Below are positions 1 to 5,567 of a stretch of 16,642 bases of DNA, one piece after another. The position numbers and the translations under genes are program-made. Numbering within the stretch: position 1 is the first letter of the stretch; every line of letters begins with the position of its first letter. The DNA comes from an uncultured Brachyspira sp. Its GTDB lineage: Bacteria > Cyanobacteriota > Vampirovibrionia > Gastranaerophilales > Gastranaerophilaceae. The stretch spans positions 1 through 16,642 of the forward strand of contig ONYB01000067.1 in assembly GCA_900321895.1 (NCBI GenBank), read 5' to 3'. Below the pieces are notes generated by a model, which did not search any database, was not told the DNA's origin, and worked only from the letters and a program-made list of their open reading frames with translations.

Positions 1-15
1 AAAGGTGAGCAAGAA

Positions 16-38
16 TCAACGGAAACGTTGAGTTTTCG
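16..38 (+). terminator. terminator-like hairpin at the window start
   Basis: Positions 16-21 (TCAACG) pair with 26-31 (CGTTGA) around a GAAA tetraloop, followed by GTTTTCGTT. The tetraloop and 6-bp stem resemble the clear terminator at 5522-5550, but the T-tract is interrupted. It could end a plus-strand gene that lies outside the window. No coding sequence is visible in 1-117 on either strand. Confidence 0.3.
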
Positions 39-67
39 TTGTGATTGCGAACGGTGCCGTTTAATGC

Positions 68-105
68 GAGGGCGAAAAGGTCGCTTCGCTCCTCTGGGTG
101 ACATG
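68..105. repeat. hairpin-forming intergenic repeat, copy 1
   Basis: GAGG-GCGAA (68-76) pairs with TTCGC-T-CCTC (85-94), giving nine base pairs with one bulged T and an 8-nt loop. Its right half, 79-105, matches 11060-11086 at 21 of 27 positions and ends in the same TGACATG. The type with GTCGCTTCGCTCCTC followed by GATGACA recurs between genes in many unrelated bacteria, as I recall it. It lies just past the stop codon of the YkgJ-type gene. Confidence 0.55.
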
Positions 106-117
106 ATTTAATACTCT

Positions 118-669
118 CTAAAACCAATCTATCAACGGGCGAATTTCACCACATTCCAATTCGTATTTTTCAGCAAGCGAACTTCTTAAACAATTATCTA
201 TCTTCAAATCTTGCATTACAGGGTCTGACAAATTCAACTCCTTTGTTTTTGAATTATAGATTTCACTATAATTTAAGCCCATTTCCGCACAATTCGGAAG
301 CTTTACCTTGCCGTCCTTTTGCAAGCATGCCAGCCCGTAAGTTCTACATATAATCCCCCTTTGAGGGTACAATGCACATTCACTGTTTACCAAAAACGGG
401 CAAGTATATGTAAACCGCTTCTCTTTACTTTTAAGTTTATCTTCTTTCAAAATTATTATATTACGGCGAATGTCGTCTTTCACATCTTTTGGAAGGTTTA
501 CAAATGCCTGCATTAGATATTCCGCCTCCAACCTTGAAAACGGAAACTCTCCCTTCGTACAGCAATCCGTGCAACCTTTTTTACATTTGATATATTTTTT
601 GTGCAATTCGAAATACTTTGAGAGTGCTCCGTCAAATTCTTTTAAAAAATTTTCATACCTTTTAAGCAT
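118..669 (-). CDS. YkgJ family cysteine-cluster protein
   Basis: A protein of 183 residues with eleven cysteines and no signal peptide or membrane segment. The N-terminal cluster C29-x3-C33-x2-C36-C37, then C90-P, C98 and C108-R, is the signature of the YkgJ/Fe-S oxidoreductase-like family of putative zinc or iron chelating proteins. The usual RPxxCR motif reads RGIICR here, so the Pro is missing. The biochemical role of the family is unknown. The ATG at 667-669 follows the stop codon of the upstream glycosyltransferase gene by one base, and its ribosome binding site (GGGGGAGAG) lies in the last codons of that gene, so the two are co-transcribed and probably translationally coupled. The sequence does not show why a metal-cluster protein is paired with a membrane glycosyltransferase. 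Confidence 0.85.
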   Translation of the reverse strand: MLKRYENFLKEFDGALSKYFELHKKYIKCKKGCTDCCTKGEFPFSRLEAEYLMQAFVNLPKDVKDDIRRNIIILKEDKLKSKEKRFTYTCPFLVNSECALYPQRGIICRTYGLACLQKDGKVKLPNCAEMGLNYSEIYNSKTKELNLSDPVMQDLKIDNCLRSSLAEKYELECGEIRPLIDWF

Positions 670-670
670 T

Positions 671-2395
671 TTACTCTCCCCCCCTTAACAATACATATTT
701 ACGACCTTCCATAACTATTTTATATTTAATATTTTGACCGTATTTATCAAGATATTTTTTTCTGATAGAAATTAAATCGTTTCCACCTTCAAGATATTCT
801 TTCAAATTGTCAGATGTCGTTTGCTCGATATAATTTATATGATATCCGGAATAATAAAGAAGTGAATATCTTCTGGTATCACCAAACGAAATAAGTTCGT
901 CACCTTCCTGCTTTGCATAAGCCGCAAACTGCATTAAATCATCTTGCCCGAATTTGTAATCTATTTTGAAAAACTCCTTTGTGCAAAATACGGAAATTAA
1001 CATTGTAAAAATCACATAAGTTAAAAATATACCTTTGCGATTGTTTTTCCACAAACAAAGCAAACTTCCCACCCCACAAAATGCCACAAAACCAATACTC
1101 ATCCATTTTGCAGGCAATATGTCCTGATAAATTTGCTGCGGTAAAAACAGGGGTGTGAACAATGCCACAAATGCAACAATAACGCATAAAATTCCCCAAA
1201 CCTTAACCGAAATTCCTATTGATTTTTCATAACGAGATTTTTCTATGTAATTTGTCCACGCAAACCCCAAGATAAATGCAAGATGAATATAAATCGGCAA
1301 AATATATGTAATTAATTTTGTTCCTGAAGCCGTAAAAAATCCCATAATAAAAATTGCGGCAATCCAATTCAAAAGCAAAAATTTTCGAGAATTATCCAAT
1401 TCATCAAATTTAAAACTTTTCACAGAATTAATCAAATTCTTCAATTCCCCAAAACTTTTGATATCAGCAAGTTTTGCCAATAATTTTTTATCAAAACCTT
1501 TGATTTTTGCAATAATAAGAGCAATAGCCGAAAACGTCCACGGAATTAAGCCCCAAAAAAGATTTGCAAAATAAAACCAGAAAGGTTCTGCACGGTGAAT
1601 TTCATCCGAGCCGAAAAACCTTGCAAGGTGATGTTTTATGATATATTCCTCGTAAAAAAGCGGGTTATGAATATGCAACATTGCAATATGCCACGGCAAA
1701 ACTATCAACAAAAACATAACCATTCCAACAAGAAAATATTTTGGCTTAAATGCCGATTTCAATTTGTCCGTAATTAACAAACAAAAGAAAATCACCCCAA
1801 ACGGAACAATAAACCCCGGCAAACCTTTTGCCATAACTGCAAGTCCGGAAAAAATATAAAACAACCACACAAAAAATTTTTTGTGGTCTTTTCTACAAAA
1901 AAATGTAATCATCCCAAACATTACCGAAAAAGCAACGCAAGCCGAAACAACAATATCTAAAATCGCAAATTTCGCAAGAATTACAAATTCAAAACTTGTT
2001 GCAAGAATTAGAGAAGAAACAACTCCATAGGTTCTGGAAAAAACTTTTTTCCCCATAAAATACGTCAAATAGCAAATCAAAGTTCCGCACATTGCAACCG
2101 GAAATCTTGCCGTAAATTCATTAACTTTTCCAAACAACCCGAAAGAAAAACATTCCAACCAAAAATAAAGCGGAGGTTTTTCAAAGAAATATTCACCGTT
2201 CAAATACAAAGTCATAAAATCTTTCGTATTAAACATATCTCTCGCCATGGAAACGTATCTTGTTTCATCAACATCCATCAAGGCATAGTTGCCGATATTA
2301 AAAAAGAATATTAAATAAAAAATTATACCAAGTCCTATAATCGTAAAAATTTCCGAATGTTTTTTGACAAAGTCAAAAACTTTATTAAATACCAT
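671..2395 (-). CDS. ArnT/PMT-like membrane glycosyltransferase (GT-C fold)
   Basis: Probably transfers a sugar from a polyprenyl-phosphate carrier to an acceptor on the outer face of the inner membrane, in the manner of ArnT (4-amino-arabinose to lipid A) or related PMT-family enzymes. The protein has 574 residues with about a dozen hydrophobic segments. Near the N-terminus it carries the family block D41-x-D43-E-x-R46-Y47, followed by NGEYFFEKPPLYFW (66-79). An FAILD segment near residue 147 may supply the second Asp of ArnT enzymes. Acceptor and donor cannot be read from sequence. An in-frame TTG at 2414-2416 would add seven residues, but the ATG at 2393-2395 has the ribosome binding site GGGAGAG about 6 bp upstream, so I start there. 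It is the first gene of an operon with the YkgJ-type gene. A run of seven G (678-684 on this strand) lies four codons before the stop. Confidence 0.85.
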   Translation of the reverse strand: MVFNKVFDFVKKHSEIFTIIGLGIIFYLIFFFNIGNYALMDVDETRYVSMARDMFNTKDFMTLYLNGEYFFEKPPLYFWLECFSFGLFGKVNEFTARFPVAMCGTLICYLTYFMGKKVFSRTYGVVSSLILATSFEFVILAKFAILDIVVSACVAFSVMFGMITFFCRKDHKKFFVWLFYIFSGLAVMAKGLPGFIVPFGVIFFCLLITDKLKSAFKPKYFLVGMVMFLLIVLPWHIAMLHIHNPLFYEEYIIKHHLARFFGSDEIHRAEPFWFYFANLFWGLIPWTFSAIALIIAKIKGFDKKLLAKLADIKSFGELKNLINSVKSFKFDELDNSRKFLLLNWIAAIFIMGFFTASGTKLITYILPIYIHLAFILGFAWTNYIEKSRYEKSIGISVKVWGILCVIVAFVALFTPLFLPQQIYQDILPAKWMSIGFVAFCGVGSLLCLWKNNRKGIFLTYVIFTMLISVFCTKEFFKIDYKFGQDDLMQFAAYAKQEGDELISFGDTRRYSLLYYSGYHINYIEQTTSDNLKEYLEGGNDLISIRKKYLDKYGQNIKYKIVMEGRKYVLLRGGE

Positions 2396-2424
2396 AAAAT
2401 CTCTCCCTAATTTCAACGGTAATT

Positions 2425-2430
2425 ATTCTA
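2425..2430 (-). promoter_or_regulatory. promoter -10 of the glycosyltransferase-ykgJ operon
   Basis: On the minus strand TAGAAT is preceded by TGG, an extended -10. An AT-rich TTTATT sits 17 bp upstream and overlaps the T-tract of the preceding terminator. The predicted start near 2418 leaves a leader of about 22 nt that contains the ribosome binding site of the ATG at 2395. Confidence 0.6.
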
Positions 2431-2446
2431 CCACAAATATAAGAAT

Positions 2447-2480
2447 TAATAAAAAGCGGTCAAAACTTTACACTGACCGC
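2447..2480 (-). terminator. Rho-independent terminator of the 2494-3108 gene
   Basis: On the minus strand GCGGTCA (2480-2474) pairs with TGACCGC (2462-2456) around an 11-nt loop and is followed by TTTTTATT. It lies 14 bp past the TAG and separates this gene from the glycosyltransferase operon. Confidence 0.85.
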
Positions 2481-2493
2481 ATTCAAAAAATAT

Positions 2494-3108
2494 CTAACCG
2501 TATATTGCTTTCAATAATTGCAAGCCCATTTCTATATAAGTTCCGATATTAGAATTTGAGCCTGATTTATTTCCGCTTGAACTGTTTGCGGAAGAAAGCG
2601 ATGAGTAAGCCGATTGGTTTGACAATGCCTGATTGCTTATTCCGTTCAAAAAGCTCATGTAATTATATCTTCTCGAAAGTTCATCATTAACCAAATCATT
2701 TTCTTTTAATATCAAATCTTGTGCCAAAGTTCCTATCGCCTTTGAACGATTTTTTTCTATGCCGTTTAATTCATTTAAAAAAGATGAATTATCTAAATTT
2801 CCAAAACGGGATGCGACATCGGTTTTCAAATTATTAATCATCGGGGTATAGACGCTGTTAATTGTATCAACACCTTTATCTTTGTATGCATTCAGTTGTT
2901 TTTGAAATTGTCTTTTTGTATCATCGGAAAACACATTCAAATTCGGTAAATTTTCCGCAAAAGATCTTTGAGCATAATCATAAGCCTGCTTTTCATAAGG
3001 TGACATTACATAATCCGTATAAACTGTTTTGCCACGTTTGTATGTAGAAGATTTTGTCTGACCGTTAAGTCGAACTGTTCCGTTAGTATATGAGGATTTT
3101 TTTCCCAT
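2494..3108 (-). CDS. uncharacterised protein, autonomous transcription unit
   Basis: I do not recognise this 204-residue protein. It has no cysteine, no signal peptide and no membrane segment. Residues 1-35 are basic and rich in Ser/Thr/Lys. Residues 36-150 look helical and charged, with likely coiled coil around 60-145. Residues 155-188 are almost wholly Ser, Asn, Gly, Ala and Gln, and the last 16 form an amphipathic helix. Helical body, low-complexity Ser/Asn linker and short tail recall internal or tail structural proteins of podovirus-like phages, but this is an impression only and no other phage gene is near. An upstream in-frame extension to 3306 runs through the promoter and is rejected. 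The ATG at 3106-3108 has AAGGAA 5 bp upstream. The gene has its own promoter (3166-3195), a leader hairpin over the ribosome binding site (3113-3137) and a terminator (2447-2480). Confidence 0.78.
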   Translation of the reverse strand: MGKKSSYTNGTVRLNGQTKSSTYKRGKTVYTDYVMSPYEKQAYDYAQRSFAENLPNLNVFSDDTKRQFQKQLNAYKDKGVDTINSVYTPMINNLKTDVASRFGNLDNSSFLNELNGIEKNRSKAIGTLAQDLILKENDLVNDELSRRYNYMSFLNGISNQALSNQSAYSSLSSANSSSGNKSGSNSNIGTYIEMGLQLLKAIYG

Positions 3109-3112
3109 AATC

Positions 3113-3137
3113 GTTCCTTTCAAAATAATCAAGGAAC
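3113..3137 (-). promoter_or_regulatory. leader hairpin sequestering the ribosome binding site
   Basis: In the roughly 50-nt leader of the unknown gene, GTTCCTT (3137-3131) is perfectly complementary to AAGGAAC (3119-3113) across an 11-nt loop. The 3' arm is the ribosome binding site, 5 bp before the ATG. A 7-bp stem, mostly A-U and G-U-free, would limit initiation until melted or bound. Confidence 0.5.
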
Positions 3138-3165
3138 AACATCCGATAAATAAGTGCGTTAATAA

Positions 3166-3195
3166 ATTATACCACATGTTTTTAAATTTTGTCCA
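3166..3195 (-). promoter_or_regulatory. strong sigma-70-type promoter of the 2494-3108 gene
   Basis: On the minus strand TGGACA (3195-3190), an 18-bp spacer, and TATAAT (3171-3166) preceded by TGG, which is an extended -10. The hexamers match consensus at 5 of 6 and 6 of 6 positions. The start is expected near 3159. Confidence 0.8.
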
Positions 3196-3212
3196 GCAAA
3201 CCCTGTTACAAA

Positions 3213-3241
3213 TTGCACAGTGAAAATTTGCGTGATAAAAT
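3213..3241 (+). promoter_or_regulatory. rimI-bioY promoter, predicted leaderless
   Basis: TTGCAC (3213-3218), a 17-bp spacer, and TAAAAT (3236-3241) with TG one base upstream. Only six bases (3242-3247) separate the -10 from the ATG, so initiation at the usual distance falls on the A of the start codon. There is no Shine-Dalgarno. Confidence 0.75.
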
Positions 3242-3247
3242 CGGGTT

Positions 3248-3781
3248 ATGGAAAACGAAATATTTACCGTAAAAATTGAAAGAATGAAGCAATCCGATAT
3301 TGACAAGATTGTGGAAATCGAAGAAGAATCCTACGGCGAACATCACTGGTCACGTGAATCTTTTTTCAACGAACTTTCTAACGAACTTGCCAGATATTAT
3401 TCTGCTTTTACTATCGACGGCGAGCTTATCGGATATGCCGGAAGTTGGGAAATTCTTGAAGAAACTCATATTACAAATATCGCTGTTGCTAAAAAATTCA
3501 GACGTCACCACGTTGGCGAGGCTCTTCTCAAAAGAATTATTGATGAATGCAAAAATAATATGGTAAAATATATTACCCTCGAAGTTCGCGTCGGAAACGC
3601 TGCTGCGATAAATCTTTACGAAAAATACGGTTTTCATTCTCTCGGCACAAGAAAAGGCTACTATCAGGACAATAATGAAGATGCCTTAATAATGTGGACA
3701 GAAAATATTTTTTACGATAAATTTAAAAGTAATTACGAAATCAGACGGGATGAGCTAAAAAAGGTAGTTAATATTTTATGA
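3248..3781 (+). CDS. rimI: RimI-like ribosomal protein S18 alanine N-acetyltransferase
   Basis: A GNAT-fold enzyme expected to transfer acetyl from acetyl-CoA to the N-terminal alanine of ribosomal protein S18. Residues 10-150 form the domain: HITNIAV (74-80) is the beta-4 strand, R85-R-H-H-V-G90 is the acetyl-CoA pyrophosphate loop, E112 occupies the catalytic-acid position after beta-5, and NLYEKYGF (122-129) is the conserved end. The first Gly of the loop motif is His88, a deviation. About 25 residues beyond the domain (153-177) form a basic, helical tail. Other GNAT enzymes share much of this, so the S18 target is family-level inference. The ATG at 3248 has no ribosome binding site and lies 6 bp from the -10. 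The stop codon overlaps the bioY start by 4 bp. Confidence 0.85.
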   Translation: MENEIFTVKIERMKQSDIDKIVEIEEESYGEHHWSRESFFNELSNELARYYSAFTIDGELIGYAGSWEILEETHITNIAVAKKFRRHHVGEALLKRIIDECKNNMVKYITLEVRVGNAAAINLYEKYGFHSLGTRKGYYQDNNEDALIMWTENIFYDKFKSNYEIRRDELKKVVNIL

Positions 3782-4449
3782 CGGACACAAATGTAGAAAA
3801 AAAACTTCGTGTAAAAACCGTAAAACCGAAAAAGAAGGGGATAAGAGTAGGGATAGGCAGTTTGGTGCTTATACTTTTCTGCTCGTTTTTGCTCATAATT
3901 TCTACTTTTCTACAACTGGAAATAACTCACCTTATAATCCCGTCAAAAATTTTTTCGGGTGAAACTTTAACTGTTAAGGATTTTCTTTTCACCTTCAGAT
4001 ATATTCCGCAAATCCCTGCGGTACTCTTTATTGTAGGACTTTTGGGAAGAAAGCTAGGTATTACAAGTATTATCTTATACATAATTTTAGGACTTTTCTT
4101 TATGCCTGTATTTGCTCTCGGCGGAGGTTGGAAATATATTTTTGAATACAGTTTCGGATATATTCTTGCATATATCCCAGCTGCATTTTTACTCGGAACA
4201 ATTCTTAAAAATAAAGGATATACTTATAAAAATACCGCAAAAGCAACAATTTTAGGAGTTTTACTAATCCATTTAATCGGACTTTCTTATATGATGTGCA
4301 TTGCCGCACTAAAACATACCGGCTGGGATTTTGTAGGGAATTGGTTCTTATCGCAGAGCGGTTTAAAAATCCTTTATGATTTCATTTTCAGCTATATCGC
4401 AATTCTCGTTGCAAAATATGCAAGAATTGTTTTGTGGTTGTATTTGTAA
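3778..4449 (+). CDS. bioY: BioY, biotin-binding S component of an ECF transporter
   Basis: A membrane protein for high-affinity biotin uptake. The family works alone or with the shared ECF module (two ATPases and a T subunit), none of which is in the window. The protein has 223 residues. After a basic cytosolic stretch (1-25, Lys-rich) come about six hydrophobic helices. Family landmarks are YIPQIPAVLF (75-84), the GRKLGI...YIILGLFFMPVFALGGG region (90-117) and GYILAYIPAAFLLG (127-140). It is longer than the usual 180-200 residues, through the N-terminal tail and the 47-72 loop. The ATG overlaps the rimI TGA (ATGA), which implies coupled translation. No ribosome binding site is obvious, and biotin control is not visible. 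Below the stop there are T-rich tracts but no convincing hairpin. Confidence 0.88.
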   Translation: MTDTNVEKKLRVKTVKPKKKGIRVGIGSLVLILFCSFLLIISTFLQLEITHLIIPSKIFSGETLTVKDFLFTFRYIPQIPAVLFIVGLLGRKLGITSIILYIILGLFFMPVFALGGGWKYIFEYSFGYILAYIPAAFLLGTILKNKGYTYKNTAKATILGVLLIHLIGLSYMMCIAALKHTGWDFVGNWFLSQSGLKILYDFIFSYIAILVAKYARIVLWLYL

Positions 4450-4493
4450 TTTTTTCGTTCTGTTTTTTGCCTAAGTTTTGTCTTTTTAATGAA

Positions 4494-4519
4494 TACGATT
4501 GAGATATTTACATATCGTA
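4494..4519. promoter_or_regulatory. inverted repeat upstream of the GGDEF-gene promoter
   Basis: TACGAT (4494-4499) and ATCGTA (4514-4519) are perfect inverted copies with a 14-nt spacer, ending 5 bp before the -35 box. Position fits an operator or activator site, but a 6-bp arm in AT-rich DNA can arise by chance. Confidence 0.25.
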
Positions 4520-4524
4520 ACAAA

Positions 4525-4553
4525 TTGAATGCAACGCAAGAATATGCTAAACT
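4525..4553 (+). promoter_or_regulatory. promoter of the receiver-GGDEF gene
   Basis: TTGAAT (4525-4530), a 17-bp spacer and TAAACT (4548-4553) preceded by TGC, an extended -10. The start near 4560 leaves a leader of about 32 nt with AAAAGGAA before the ATG, so unlike its neighbours this gene has a conventional leader. Confidence 0.75.
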
Positions 4554-4591
4554 TTCAGGATAGAGAGAGTATATAGAAAAGGAAATTTTCG

Positions 4592-5464
4592 ATGAAAAAT
4601 ATTATTGTTTATACAAGCAAGAAGGTATCTGCTTTGGCAGATGTTCTTGCAAAAATTGACGAAACAAATGTCAGAATTGAAGACGCTGAAAAATTGAAGG
4701 AATACGAAACACTAAACCCTTCACTCGTTGTTGTGGAAGATGTTCCGAACCTCAAAGATGTTTTGATGACGACAAAATTCAAAGTTCCTGTATTGTTTAT
4801 CGGCGAACCTTTCAAAGGAACTGTTGTTCGCTCAGTTGCTTTTGATTTAATCAAAACTCCTGTTGACAACACAGAACTTATTATCAGAGTAAAATCTTTG
4901 TTAAAAATTCAAGAGTTGAGATTAAAATTGGAAACTGTTTCAACAACCGATGAACTCACGGGACTTCACAACAGGAAGTATCTCCAAGAACGTCTTGAAC
5001 AAGAAATTTCTCGTGCAAAACGTTACGGCACAAAACTTTCGTGTTTGTTGTTCGATCTTGACTTTTTCAAAGTCGTAAACGATATTTACGGTTACGAATG
5101 GGGCGATGTTCTTTTGCGTTCTATCGCAGACAAACTCAAACAGCTTATTAGAAAAGAAGATATTTTAACTCGTTACGGCGATGAAGAATTTTTGTTAATC
5201 CTCCCGAACACCTCGGAGGAAAACGCTTTCTTATTCGCAGAACGTTTCAGACGTGATATTGAAAAAATGGAATTTATTCCTGCGGGCGAAGAAGAAAGAC
5301 ATCCGATTACGATTTCGGGCGGAATTTCAACATATCCGTGCCTTGAAAATACGGAAGAAGATGTTAACACAATCATTCGTTACGCAGAACACGCACTATA
5401 CAACGCTAAAAAACGTGGCAAAAACAAAATTGTTCAGTTCTCACAGCTGAACCTCGGCGATTAG
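4592..5464 (+). CDS. receiver-like/GGDEF protein with a non-canonical GDEEF signature
   Basis: Architecture of a PleD-type diguanylate cyclase, which would make cyclic di-GMP from GTP. The protein is soluble, 290 residues. Residues 1-105 have the receiver layout ending in K88-x-P, but the N-terminal acidic pair is absent and the phospho-acceptor region reads VVVED (46-50), so it is probably a pseudo-receiver. The GGDEF domain (118-285) has D120-E-L-T-G-L-x-N-R, D155-x-D157-x-F-K, N163-D164 and G171-D172. The inhibitory I-site R187-x-x-D190 stands exactly five residues before the signature. The signature is G196-D-E-E-F200: the second Gly is Asp. The metal-binding and catalytic acids are kept, but the Gly-to-Asp change at the turn contacting GTP makes activity uncertain. 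Monocistronic, with its own promoter and terminator. A c-di-GMP or GTP sensor is an alternative role. Confidence 0.88.
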   Translation: MKNIIVYTSKKVSALADVLAKIDETNVRIEDAEKLKEYETLNPSLVVVEDVPNLKDVLMTTKFKVPVLFIGEPFKGTVVRSVAFDLIKTPVDNTELIIRVKSLLKIQELRLKLETVSTTDELTGLHNRKYLQERLEQEISRAKRYGTKLSCLLFDLDFFKVVNDIYGYEWGDVLLRSIADKLKQLIRKEDILTRYGDEEFLLILPNTSEENAFLFAERFRRDIEKMEFIPAGEEERHPITISGGISTYPCLENTEEDVNTIIRYAEHALYNAKKRGKNKIVQFSQLNLGD

Positions 5465-5521
5465 TTTTGTATAGAAAAAACTTCCTTTCTGAACACTTAT
5501 AGTGTAAAATCTGGTTATTTA

Positions 5522-5550
5522 GGCGATGGAAACATTGCCTTTTTTCTTTT
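5522..5550 (+). terminator. Rho-independent terminator of the GGDEF gene
   Basis: GGCGATG (5522-5528) pairs with CATTGCC (5533-5539) across a GAAA tetraloop, including one G-U pair, then TTTTTTCTTTT. The 3' arm also supplies the -35 region of the next promoter. Confidence 0.88.
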
Positions 5551-5561
5551 TATGATAAAAT
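5535..5561 (+). promoter_or_regulatory. promoter of the TPR-mnmE operon, predicted leaderless
   Basis: TAAAAT (5556-5561) with TG one base upstream is the same extended -10 as for rimI. TTGCCT (5535-5540) could be the -35, though its 15-bp spacer is short. Six bases separate the -10 from the ATG at 5568. Confidence 0.65.
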
Positions 5562-5567
5562 TTAGGT

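Noticed and set aside
3109..3306. Upstream extension of the unknown minus-strand gene to an initiation codon at 3306
   Set aside because: It would run through the near-consensus promoter (3166-3195) and the leader hairpin, and it overlaps rimI on the other strand; the ATG at 3108 has a good ribosome binding site.
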